Source of the DNA: JBICIG01 sp043101605
Lineage (GTDB): Bacteria; Planctomycetota; Phycisphaerae; Phycisphaerales; UBA1924
NCBI GenBank assembly: GCA_043101605.1
Contig: JBICIG010000108.1
Span: 1-12,979 of the forward strand
Reading direction: 5' to 3'
Length of the DNA: 12,979 nt
A program made the position numbers and the translations under genes. Under the pieces are notes generated by a model. That model searched no databases and was not told the DNA's origin. It was given only the letters and a program-made list of their open reading frames with translations. Positions 1-8,230 of this stretch are shown piece after piece. Numbering within the stretch: position 1 is the stretch's first letter; each line of letters opens with the position of its first letter.

Positions 1-802
<802 letters not shown>

Positions 803-1486
803 TCAGCCGCCCTGCGGCTTGCGACGCTTGGCGTGGCGAACGATCTCCCCGGTCACCAGATAGATCACATCCTCGGCGATGTTGGCCATCAGGTCCCCGA
901 TCCGCTCGAGCTCCCGCCCGATCCGATAGATCAGGATTCCGGTCGTCAGCAATCCGGGCTCCCGGCTCATAAGCTCGGTCACCTCGCCCAGAAGTCGGCG
1001 ATCCAGCCGATCGATGATCTTGTCGCTCCGCACGATCTCGCGGGCCGCCTCGTCGTCCTCGTCGAGCATCGCCCGGAGCAGCGCGTGGCAGATCAGCGGC
1101 ACCCGCTCGCGGAGCTCCTGCAATGCCGTCGGCCAGGGGCGAGGCGGGTGAGCCGCCAGTTCGGGGATCACCTTGGCGATGCTCACGGCATGGTCGGCGA
1201 CCCGCTCGACATCGGCGTTCACCTTCAGCACGAAGGCGATGCGCCGGAAGTCGCGCGCCACCGGCTGACCCAGCGTCAGCAACTCGTAGCACTCGGCCTC
1301 GATCGCGACTTCTTCGAGATCGATCCGGTCGTCGTGCTGTCGCACCGCGCCGGCCGCCTCGACATCGAGACCCCAGAGCGCCTCGAGCGATCGCTCGATC
1401 ATGTCGACCGCCATCGTCGCCTCGTTGACGAGGCGACGCTTGAGCGGCTCGAGGCGTTCATGGAGTGACTTGGCAGGCTGAGGCAC
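803..1486 (-). CDS. phoU: PhoU-type phosphate signalling regulator
   Basis: PhoU proteins are cytoplasmic helical-bundle regulators that connect the Pst phosphate transporter with the PhoR-PhoB two-component system and bind metal clusters. The 227-residue protein has the two-repeat architecture, with one E/D-rich metal-binding motif in each half: ADVERVADHAVSIA at about 91-104, and RELERIGDLMANIAEDVIYL at about 191-210, followed by the typical VTGEIVRH ending. The frame stays open upstream to a GTG at 1615 overlapping the mfd stop. I chose the GTG at 1486 because it gives the usual family length and begins at the expected first helix (KSLHERLEPLKRRL); the extra 43 residues look like spacer. 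Neither start has a good Shine-Dalgarno site. The gene follows mfd on the same strand and converges on the 16S gene. No pst, phoR or phoB gene is in view. Confidence 0.92.
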   Translation of the reverse strand: MPQPAKSLHERLEPLKRRLVNEATMAVDMIERSLEALWGLDVEAAGAVRQHDDRIDLEEVAIEAECYELLTLGQPVARDFRRIAFVLKVNADVERVADHAVSIAKVIPELAAHPPRPWPTALQELRERVPLICHALLRAMLDEDDEAAREIVRSDKIIDRLDRRLLGEVTELMSREPGLLTTGILIYRIGRELERIGDLMANIAEDVIYLVTGEIVRHAKRRKPQGG

Positions 1487-1611
1487 TGGCGATGGTCCTG
1501 TGTTTCCCGGCCGGGGCGTGTCCCCCGGCGAATCGGGCGATTGTTCTAGCCCCGAGTATGCAATGTTTCCCGATCCCGCATCCGAGCTAAGCAAGATTCT
1601 GGAAAAGCCGA
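1487..1611 (-). promoter_or_regulatory. mfd-phoU spacer with 7-bp hairpin
   Basis: This 125-bp gap is more A+T-rich than the genes around it, which suggests non-coding DNA, although the phoU frame stays open through it. It holds a GC hairpin with arms GCCGGGG at 1510-1516 and CCCCGGC at 1523-1529 and a 6-nt loop. Read on the minus strand the hairpin has no following U-run, so it is more likely a phoU leader structure than an mfd terminator. No convincing -35/-10 pair was found, and I saw no sequence I could call a Pho box. Confidence 0.3.
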
Positions 1612-4600
1612 TCACGCCGACTCGGGCGGCGCGAACCGGGCGCGGAGAACGCTCAGCAGCGTCCGACCGTCGAAGTACGCCGTCGGCGGACGGTAGTAGA
1701 CCTCGGTCCGATCCTCGCGCGACGCGACCAGCCGTACCGTCCCCTTCGCCGCCACGAGCAGACCCCGCACCGCCCCCGGGTCGTCGGCGTGGAGGACGAC
1801 ATCCTGCTCCCGGCGCATGATCGCCCGCACGCCGCGACGGCTCGCCACGACGCGCAGCCCCGCCAGCTCCAGCAACCGGGCCAACGGCTCGGGGATCTTC
1901 CCATACGCCGAGACGAGATCGGCTTCGAGGCGCTCGAGGTCGTCGATCGACTCGGCGTCGGCGAGGCGGCGGTAGGCCTCGAGCCGGCGCTTCTCGCTGG
2001 GGATGTAGGCGCGGGGGATGGTGCCGCCGAAGCCCAGCTCCACGCTGGTGGCGCTCGGTGGGGCGGCGATGCGTTCGCGCTTCAGCTCGCGGACGGACTG
2101 GTCGAGGAGTCGGCAGTACATGTCGTAGCCGACCGCGGCGATGTGCCCGGACTGCTCGGGCCCGAGCAGGTTGCCCGCGCCGCGGATCTCCAGGTCGCGC
2201 ATCGCGATGCGGAAGCCCGCGCCGAGCATGTGGTACTCCTCGATCGCCGCCAGCCGGCGCTTGGCGACCTCCGAGAGCGCGCCCCCCTCGGGGAGGAGCA
2301 GGTAGCAGTACGCCCGCTGCCCGCTGCGTCCGACGCGGCCTCGGAGCTGGTGCAGTTCGGCGAGCCCGAAGCGGTGGGCGTCGGTGATGATCATGGTGTT
2401 GGCGCTGGGAATGTCGATGCCCGACTCGATGATCGTGGTGCTGACGAGGATGTCCGCCTCGCGTCGGACGAACTTGAGCATGACCTCCTCGAGCTCGCCG
2501 CCGGGCATCTGCCCGTGCCCGACGATGATGCGCGCGCCCGGGGCCATTGCTCGCACGCGGTCGGCGACGGCGCGGATCGACTTGACGCGGTTGTGGACGA
2601 AGAAGACCTGCCCGTCGCGCGACAGCTCGCGCGCGATGGCCTGACTCAATCGCTTCTCATTGAAGGGGATGACCTCGGTGACGATCGATCGGCGGTCGGC
2701 CGGGGGCGTGGTCAGGCTCGAGATATCGCGCAGCCCGAGCATCGACATGTGCAGCGTGCGCGGGATGGGCGTGGCGCTGAGGGTGAGCACGTCGACGGTC
2801 AGCCGCATCTGCAGCAGCTTCTCCTTGTGCTCGACGCCGAAGCGCTGTTCCTCGTCGATGATGAGCAGCCCAAGGTCGGCGAAGTCCACATCGCTCGAGA
2901 GCAGCCGGTGCGTGCCGATGACCAGGTCCACACGCCCAGCCTTGAGATCCTTGAGCGTTTGGCGCATCTCGCCGGCGGTCTTGAATCGGCTCAGCGACTC
3001 GACGCGGAAGGGATATCCCTTGAAGCGTGAGCGGAAGGTGCGCTCGTGCTGCTCGGCGAGCACGGTCGTGGGGACGAGCACCGCGACCTGACGCCCGAAC
3101 TCAACGGCCTTGAACGCGGCGCGGATCGCCACCTCGGTCTTGCCGAAGCCCACATCGCCGCAGATCAGCCGGTCCATCGGGCGTTCCGAGCCCATGTCCT
3201 TCTTGATCGACGCGAGCGCCGCGAGCTGGTCCTCGGTTTCCTCGAAGGGGAACTGGTCCTCGAACTCGCGCTGCCACGGCGTGTCGGCGGGGTAGCGCAC
3301 GCCGGGCATCGCCTCGCGCGCCGCCCGCACCCTCAGCAACTCGGCAGCGAGATCCCGCACCGACTCACGCACGCGATCCTTCTGCACGCTCCATCGCGTC
3401 CCGCCGAGCGTTGAGAGCGGCGGCTTGCCCTTGAACCCGCCGACATACCGCTGCACAAGGTTGATCTGCCGCGCTGGCACCTGCAGCTTGCTGCGCCCGG
3501 CGAATTCGAGTGTCAGGAACTCCTCGGGCTCGGGGTCGGCGGTGCGACCCGGGACTTTGCGCGGCGTGATGAGCTCGAGCCCGAGATACCGCGCGATGCC
3601 GTGCTCCTGGTGCACCACGATGTCGCCCGACTCGAACTCGAGAAACGCGTCGGTGGCGCGCACGCCGCGCAGACGCGACTTGGTCCGCCGGCGGTGCACG
3701 CGATGCAGCGCCTGGTGGTAGGTCACGATCAGCGCGCCGGGCTGCGAGGCGTCGGCGTCGATGACGAAGCCCGCCTGCAGCGGGAGCGGGTCGGCGTCGA
3801 TCGACGCGCCGGGCGCGTGCTCGCGGATCAGCTCCTCGAGCCGGTGCGCTTCCCCCACCGCTTCGCAGGGAACGATCACCCGGCGCCCCGATCGGGCCGC
3901 CGACCCGAGCTGCGCCACCGCCTCGCCAGCGTCGTCCTCCATCGCCGGCAGCGGCGAGAATGGCAGCTCGATCTCCGTATCGGCGCCCGACGACGCCGAC
4001 GAGAACTGGTTGATCTCGGCGCGCGCGGCGAATCGCTTCTCGATCCGCGCCAGGATCGCGCGCGGCTCGAGCACCGTCCCCGTCTCGTACACCCGCTCGT
4101 AGTAGCCCCGCGCCTGCTCGGAAATCTCCTGCGTCTCGTGCAGCAGCACGATCGTGTCGGCCGGGATCGCGTCGACCAGCGACCGCGTCCCGGGGCGCGT
4201 CACCGCCTCGGCCCGAGCCGTGACGAGTTCGGCCGACTCGATCGCCCGGTCGGTCCCCATCGATTCGAGATCGACCTCGCGCACCTGTTCGATCTCGTCG
4301 CCGAAGAAATCGAGCCGGATCGGCTGGGCCGCCCCGACGCCGAAGATGTCCATGATCCCGCCGCGGAGCGCGACATCCCCGGGCTCCTCGATCGACCCGA
4401 CGCGCCGATACCCCGCGCGGTCGAGCCAGTCGAGCAGTTCGGCCGGCTCCATCCGATCCCCTCGCGCGACGCGCCGAATGAGCTGCGTCAGTTCCCCCTT
4501 GTCGGGCAGGCTCTGCATGATCGCCTGGACGGGCGCGATCAGCACGCGGGGCAGCGCGGCGGCCCGATCGATCGGCGCCAGCAGCCCGAGCCGCTGGGCG

Positions 4601-4995
4601 AACAAATCGAAGCTCGCGTGCGTTTCGCCGGGGAGGGTCTCGACGGCCGGGAAGACCGCCGCCTCGACGCCGCGCGCCGCCAGATCCTCGAACGCGCCGT
4701 CGGCGTCGTCGACATGAGCCGTCACCAGCAGCACGGGGCTCGCCCGCTCGCCCCGCGCCAGTGCCGCGGCGAGCAACGCCGTCGAGGAACCGATCGCCCC
4801 CTGCGCCACAACCCGTCGGCCCGCCGCGAGCGCGCGGGCCATCTCCCCCACCGCTTCGAGCGAAGCGATGAGGTCGATCAGGTCGGTCCGGGCGGTCGCC
4901 TTGGGAGGCACGCGGTCCTTTCGGCGCACGCGCAGGCGCTCGCCGACGAACCGGATCCGGTCCGCGGCGTCGCTGCGGCTTGACTGACCGAACAT
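1612..4995 (-). CDS. mfd: Transcription-repair coupling factor Mfd
   Basis: Mfd binds RNA polymerase stalled at DNA damage, pushes it off with its ATP-driven translocase and recruits UvrA. The 1127 residues match the family length (E. coli 1148). A UvrB-like N-terminal region (about 40-320) includes GDVALRGGIMDIFG and lacks a Walker A motif, as expected. The RNA polymerase-interacting domain is at about 450-520 (ESGDIVVHQEHGIARYLGLE). The RecG-like helicase core shows Walker A GDVGFGKT at 613-620, Walker B DEEQ at 714-717, LTLSATPIPRTLHMSMLGLR at 738-756, STTIIESGIDIP at 852-863 and QLRGRVGRSG at 883-892. RGAGNLLGPEQSGH (938-951) fits the translocation motif. The C-terminal regulatory domain covers about 995-1127. 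The frame extends upstream to 5124, but that would overlap the preceding gene and add a non-conserved segment, so ATG at 4995 is preferred. It has no clear ribosome binding site. It lies 70 bp after the ComEA-like gene. Confidence 0.97.
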   Translation of the reverse strand: MFGQSSRSDAADRIRFVGERLRVRRKDRVPPKATARTDLIDLIASLEAVGEMARALAAGRRVVAQGAIGSSTALLAAALARGERASPVLLVTAHVDDADGAFEDLAARGVEAAVFPAVETLPGETHASFDLFAQRLGLLAPIDRAAALPRVLIAPVQAIMQSLPDKGELTQLIRRVARGDRMEPAELLDWLDRAGYRRVGSIEEPGDVALRGGIMDIFGVGAAQPIRLDFFGDEIEQVREVDLESMGTDRAIESAELVTARAEAVTRPGTRSLVDAIPADTIVLLHETQEISEQARGYYERVYETGTVLEPRAILARIEKRFAARAEINQFSSASSGADTEIELPFSPLPAMEDDAGEAVAQLGSAARSGRRVIVPCEAVGEAHRLEELIREHAPGASIDADPLPLQAGFVIDADASQPGALIVTYHQALHRVHRRRTKSRLRGVRATDAFLEFESGDIVVHQEHGIARYLGLELITPRKVPGRTADPEPEEFLTLEFAGRSKLQVPARQINLVQRYVGGFKGKPPLSTLGGTRWSVQKDRVRESVRDLAAELLRVRAAREAMPGVRYPADTPWQREFEDQFPFEETEDQLAALASIKKDMGSERPMDRLICGDVGFGKTEVAIRAAFKAVEFGRQVAVLVPTTVLAEQHERTFRSRFKGYPFRVESLSRFKTAGEMRQTLKDLKAGRVDLVIGTHRLLSSDVDFADLGLLIIDEEQRFGVEHKEKLLQMRLTVDVLTLSATPIPRTLHMSMLGLRDISSLTTPPADRRSIVTEVIPFNEKRLSQAIARELSRDGQVFFVHNRVKSIRAVADRVRAMAPGARIIVGHGQMPGGELEEVMLKFVRREADILVSTTIIESGIDIPSANTMIITDAHRFGLAELHQLRGRVGRSGQRAYCYLLLPEGGALSEVAKRRLAAIEEYHMLGAGFRIAMRDLEIRGAGNLLGPEQSGHIAAVGYDMYCRLLDQSVRELKRERIAAPPSATSVELGFGGTIPRAYIPSEKRRLEAYRRLADAESIDDLERLEADLVSAYGKIPEPLARLLELAGLRVVASRRGVRAIMRREQDVVLHADDPGAVRGLLVAAKGTVRLVASREDRTEVYYRPPTAYFDGRTLLSVLRARFAPPESA

Positions 4996-5041
4996 CTTAA
5001 GCGAGCCGGATCGCCCGCGGTTGGCTCGCCGAGCAAACTGA

Positions 5042-5057
5042 CCGGGCCCCGGCCCGG
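5042..5057 (-). terminator. Weak hairpin between the ComEA-like gene and mfd
   Basis: CCGGG at 5042-5046 pairs with CCCGG at 5053-5057 around a 6-nt loop, 8 nt after the stop of the ComEA-like gene. On the minus strand it is followed by TCAGTTTGC, a very short U-run. It may attenuate or do nothing, since GC-rich palindromes are common here. It would matter only if mfd has its own promoter, and I could not identify one in the 70-bp gap. Confidence 0.2.
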
Positions 5058-5065
5058 CGGCGTCG

Positions 5066-5449
5066 TCACCCACCCGGCCCGAAGAGCACGAAGGGCTCGA
5101 GTTCGGCGGCGGTGCGCTCGCCAATCCCCGAAACGCGCTGCAGGTCCTGCAGGTCGGCGAAGGGCCCGTCGGCAGCGCGACTTTCGACGATGCGTTCGGC
5201 GAGCGCCGGGCCGATGCCCGGGAGCGTCTGGAGTTCGGCCGGGCCCGCGGCGTTGAGATCGATCCGCCGGTCGTACCCGATCCGCTCGGCCGCCCGCCGG
5301 TGCGCGATCGCGCTCGCCGACCAGATCATCCCTCCCAGCGACGCCAGCCCGAGCACAAGGATCAGCGTCCATTTGCCCGGGCCGCGGGCGATGCCGACCC
5401 ATGCCGGCTCGGCTCGATCGTGCGGCGGGGCTGGTTGAGGCGCGGGCAT
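5066..5449 (-). CDS. Membrane-anchored ComEA-like helix-hairpin-helix protein
   Basis: A 127-residue protein with a short proline-rich N-terminus, one hydrophobic segment at about 27-48 (WTLILVLGLASLGGMIWSAS), and a C-terminal pair of helix-hairpin-helix motifs: LQTLPGIGPALAERIV at 73-88 and LQRVSGIGERTAAELEPF at 103-120, preceded by IDLNAA. This is the ComEA layout of a membrane anchor plus an HhH domain that binds DNA without sequence specificity, and ComEA acts outside the membrane in DNA uptake. Small HhH proteins of this kind are common and many are not competence proteins; no comEC or pilus gene is in view, so I give no symbol. ATG at 5449 was chosen over the upstream frame start at 5494 because it sits one base after the TGA of the preceding gene, which suggests translational coupling. 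Confidence 0.85.
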   Translation of the reverse strand: MPAPQPAPPHDRAEPAWVGIARGPGKWTLILVLGLASLGGMIWSASAIAHRRAAERIGYDRRIDLNAAGPAELQTLPGIGPALAERIVESRAADGPFADLQDLQRVSGIGERTAAELEPFVLFGPGG

Positions 5450-5450
5450 G

Positions 5451-7136
5451 TCACCCGCCGGCGGGCGCCGTCGGCGCCGCCCCGGCCGGAGCAAGCGGGC
5501 TCACCGCGGCGCGCGTGGCTCGCTTGATCTCCGCGAGCCGCTGCAGCGCGGGCTTGGCGGCACCGGTCCGCGAGATCAGCCCTGCGCCGGGCAGCGAGGG
5601 CGTCGCGTCGTGGTCGTAGAGTTCGCTCCAGCAGACGCTGTGCATGTAGGGCTTGCACGCGGCGATGGAGACGACCTCGGTGAGCCATTCGGCCTGGAGC
5701 GCCTCGGTCGCCGGGCCGTGCCACGAGCCGAGCGCCGCGTCGGCGCCGGGCACGGGGTCGCTCGGAGCCCCCACCGCCGTCAGCAGCAGCGGCTTCTCGA
5801 GTTCGCTGAATCGGTCGAGCATGGCGCTCAGGGAGAGCAGGTCGCGCGCGGGGCGCGCGTCGGCCCCGAACTGCACCCGCAGCCCGATGCCGTCGATGGG
5901 GATCTGCGCCTGCAGCACCATCTCGGCGTAGAGCTGCGGCGGGACGCTCTTGCGGTTGAACGCGAAGTACTCGCCCCACGGGCGATCCAGTTCGATCACG
6001 ACATTCGCCTGCGGGTGCAGGCGGCGGACGAGCCCGACGCAGATCCGCGTCAGGTCCATCATCTGCTCGAAGGTCATCGGGAACGACTTGTTGACATGCA
6101 CGCCCGACAGCACCGTCCACCGCCGCACCGTGCGCCGGTACCGCGTCACGACCTGCTTGACATGCTCGGCGACGAGCTCGCGCAGGGTCTCGTAGTCGTT
6201 CTCCCAGATGTACAGCCACTCGGGTACCGCCGACGGGCGGAAGTCGATCAGCGGGCCCGCGGCAACCGGCATCTTCGCCGTCCGCACCGCCCACTCGATC
6301 CAACGGTCCGTCGGCCCGAAGACATACTTGCCTTCCTGCGGCTCGATGTCGCGCCACCGCACCGGCATCGTCACGAAGTCGCACGCCGACGACGCCACCC
6401 GCGCCAGCGGCTCGGAGAACAGCTTGGGGTTCACCGCGCACCCGATCAGCGGCCGCCCGGGCAGCACCACGCCGATGGAACTCGGCAGCAGGATCGGCGC
6501 GCCGGGGGGCGGGCTCTCGTCCTGCACGCGTTCATAGTGCTCACTCGCCTCGCGGTGGAGCGTGCCGTCGACCCGCCGTGCCCACAGCCGGCGCGACTGC
6601 TCGCGCGCCAGTTCCTCTCCCGCCGCGTGGACCTGGATCAGCGCCCGGCAGGCGATGCGATCGACCGCCGCGTCGTACCCCCCCGGCCCGTCGCCGTCGC
6701 CCGCGTGGGCGACCAGCGCCCGCGTGAAGAGCGCCCGCCCGGCGTTGAACGCCTCCATGATCGGGTGGTCGGCCTCGAGATCGAACAGCCCCCAGTCCTC
6801 CAGCTTGTTCAGGAAACTCATCACCCGCTGGCGGGCGAGTTCGAGCGAGAGCAGCATCGGTCCCTTGCGCGCCCGGACCTGGCAGGTCTGGAGCATCACC
6901 GTGCCCAGCGGGCCCACCTCCGGGTCTCCCTGCTGGCGGGCCGAGGCGAGCCGATCGAGATCGACGATGCACGCGAGCCCCAGCGCCTCGTCGCCGGTCG
7001 TCTCGCAGGAGAGGATGCCCTTCTCATACGACAGCGGCGCCCCCGCCGGCACCCCGTCAACCCCGAAGAGATAGCGCATCCCTTCCTGGGAAAGGTCTTG
7101 CCCGAGGCGGTCGTCGAACGCGGCGAAACAGAGCAT
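5451..7136 (-). CDS. GH10-fold protein without catalytic residues, predicted pseudoenzyme
   Basis: A 561-residue protein. The N-terminal part (1-190, with conserved-looking LGTVMLQTCQVRARKGP at 77-83 and around it, then ELARQRVMSFLNKLEDWGLF at 89-108) matches nothing I can name. From about 240 it follows glycoside hydrolase family 10 (xylanases): VRWRDIEPQEGKYVFGPTDR (249-268), VPEWLY (294-299), AEHVKQVVTRY near 313-323, IDGIGLRVQF (404-413), then CWSELYDHDATPSLPGAGL (492-510) with the usual end segment TGAAKPALQRL. The acid/base motif WDVVNEA reads WTVLSGV (330-336), so the Glu is Gly335, and the nucleophile motif ITELD reads LTAVG (442-446), so the Glu is Ala444. The active-site His, Trp and Gln positions are changed too. 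There is no signal peptide, so it is probably cytoplasmic. The ATG at 7136 fits better than GTG at 7169. The missing residues make xylanase activity unlikely; a binding or structural role is inferred. Confidence 0.82.
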   Translation of the reverse strand: MLCFAAFDDRLGQDLSQEGMRYLFGVDGVPAGAPLSYEKGILSCETTGDEALGLACIVDLDRLASARQQGDPEVGPLGTVMLQTCQVRARKGPMLLSLELARQRVMSFLNKLEDWGLFDLEADHPIMEAFNAGRALFTRALVAHAGDGDGPGGYDAAVDRIACRALIQVHAAGEELAREQSRRLWARRVDGTLHREASEHYERVQDESPPPGAPILLPSSIGVVLPGRPLIGCAVNPKLFSEPLARVASSACDFVTMPVRWRDIEPQEGKYVFGPTDRWIEWAVRTAKMPVAAGPLIDFRPSAVPEWLYIWENDYETLRELVAEHVKQVVTRYRRTVRRWTVLSGVHVNKSFPMTFEQMMDLTRICVGLVRRLHPQANVVIELDRPWGEYFAFNRKSVPPQLYAEMVLQAQIPIDGIGLRVQFGADARPARDLLSLSAMLDRFSELEKPLLLTAVGAPSDPVPGADAALGSWHGPATEALQAEWLTEVVSIAACKPYMHSVCWSELYDHDATPSLPGAGLISRTGAAKPALQRLAEIKRATRAAVSPLAPAGAAPTAPAGG

Positions 7137-7267
7137 CGTGTCGTGTGGTCCCTCGGCTGACGCCCGCACCCTCGCGGGCCGATCGGCATTGTTGCCCCGC
7201 CGGCGCGGGCCCGCCCACCCCGACTCCTTCGGATCTCGCCGGGCATCGTATCGGCTACCATCGCGCG
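7137..7267. promoter_or_regulatory. Divergent spacer, probable promoters for purC and the GH10-like gene
   Basis: This 131-bp gap separates two divergently transcribed genes, so both units should start here. For purC, TACCAT at 7256-7261 resembles a -10 box and lies 6 nt before the ATG, which would give a nearly leaderless mRNA. That agrees with the absence of a ribosome binding site, but no good -35 stands at the usual distance. I see no purine riboswitch or operator that I can name. Confidence 0.35.
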
Positions 7268-8218
7268 ATGAACCACCCCGCCCCAGAGCCCCTGACCCGC
7301 ACCGACCTGTCGCTGCCCGGGTTTCGTCGGGGGAAGGTGCGGGATGTCTACGACCTCCCGGGCGATCCGCCCCGCACGCTCATCGTCGCCACCGATCGGC
7401 TCTCGGCGTTCGATGTCGTGCTGCCGGACCCGATCCCGGGCAAGGGCATCGTGCTCACGCGCCTCTCGGCGTGGTGGTTCGGGTGGCTCGAGGCCCGCGG
7501 TCTCGGTCCCACGCATCTGCTCTCGACCGACCCCGCCGACCTGCCGGAACACGCCGCCGCGGGCGCGACCACCCTCGCCGATCTCGAAGGCCGCGTCACC
7601 ATCGGCCGCGCCTGCCGGGTCATCCCCATCGAGTGCGTCGTGCGCGGCTACCTCGAGGGCTCGGGGTGGAAGGACTACCAGGAGACCGGGGCCGTCTGCG
7701 GCATCGACCTCCCCGCCGGGCTCCGACGCTGCGACCGGCTCGAGCACCCCGTCTTCACGCCCGCGACCAAGGCCGCCCACGGCTCGCACGACGAGAACAT
7801 CTCCTTCCGCGACGGGTGCGAACTGGTCGGACGCGAGGTCATGGAGAAACTGCGGGACCGATCGATCGCGATCTACGCCGCCGCCCGCGACCACGCCGCC
7901 GAGCGCGGGATCATCATCGCCGACACCAAGTTCGAGTTCGGCTTCCCGCTCGACGCGGCGGGCAAGCCCATCGTCGGCGAGCCGATGCTCATCGACGAGG
8001 TGCTCACGCCCGACAGCAGCCGGTTCTGGCCCGCCGACGAGTACGAGCCCGGGCGCGCCCAACGCAGCTTCGACAAACAGGTCGTCCGCGACTACCTGCA
8101 AGGGCTCGTCGATCGGGGCGAATGGGACAAGACCGATCCGGGCCCGCGGCTGCCGCCCGACATCATCGCGCGCACGATGGAACGCTACGCCGAAGCGGTG
8201 TCGCGCCTGACCGCCTGA
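7268..8218 (+). CDS. purC: Phosphoribosylaminoimidazole-succinocarboxamide synthase
   Basis: PurC joins CAIR and aspartate with ATP to make SAICAR, a late step of de novo purine synthesis in the cytoplasm. All family landmarks are present in 316 residues: GKVRDVYD (22-29), ATDRLSAFDVV (41-51), signature 1 IPIECVVRGYLEGSGWKDY (119-137), KAAHGSHDENIS (158-169), signature 2 ADTKFEFG (208-215), DEVLTPDSSRFW (233-244) and SFDKQ (257-261). The length fits the longer, yeast ADE1-like form rather than the roughly 240-residue E. coli form. ATG at 7268 starts just before the conserved N-terminus; the frame runs upstream to 7145 without homology. It is the only + strand protein gene here, stands alone without other pur genes, and its stop lies 12 bp from the stop of the convergent gene. 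Confidence 0.97.
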   Translation: MNHPAPEPLTRTDLSLPGFRRGKVRDVYDLPGDPPRTLIVATDRLSAFDVVLPDPIPGKGIVLTRLSAWWFGWLEARGLGPTHLLSTDPADLPEHAAAGATTLADLEGRVTIGRACRVIPIECVVRGYLEGSGWKDYQETGAVCGIDLPAGLRRCDRLEHPVFTPATKAAHGSHDENISFRDGCELVGREVMEKLRDRSIAIYAAARDHAAERGIIIADTKFEFGFPLDAAGKPIVGEPMLIDEVLTPDSSRFWPADEYEPGRAQRSFDKQVVRDYLQGLVDRGEWDKTDPGPRLPPDIIARTMERYAEAVSRLTA

Positions 8219-8230
8219 GCCGCCCCGGCC

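Noticed and set aside
1789..4983. Frames of 413 and 460 codons antisense to mfd
   Set aside because: Mfd is unmistakable across the whole stretch; the antisense frames are by-products of its codon usage.
4996..5124. A longer Mfd starting at 5124
   Set aside because: It would overlap the ComEA-like gene and add a low-complexity segment before the normal N-terminus.
5066..5449. A natural competence locus
   Set aside because: Only one small HhH protein is present; no comEC, comF or type IV pilus genes are nearby, so competence cannot be claimed.
5448..7160. 570-codon frame antisense to the GH10-like gene
   Set aside because: It is Arg/His/Gln-rich with no motif, while the opposite strand has a continuous GH10-like match.
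8219..8230. A terminator between convergent purC and the large anchored protein gene
   Set aside because: Only 12 bp separate the stops, with no hairpin and U-run; any terminator must lie inside a gene.
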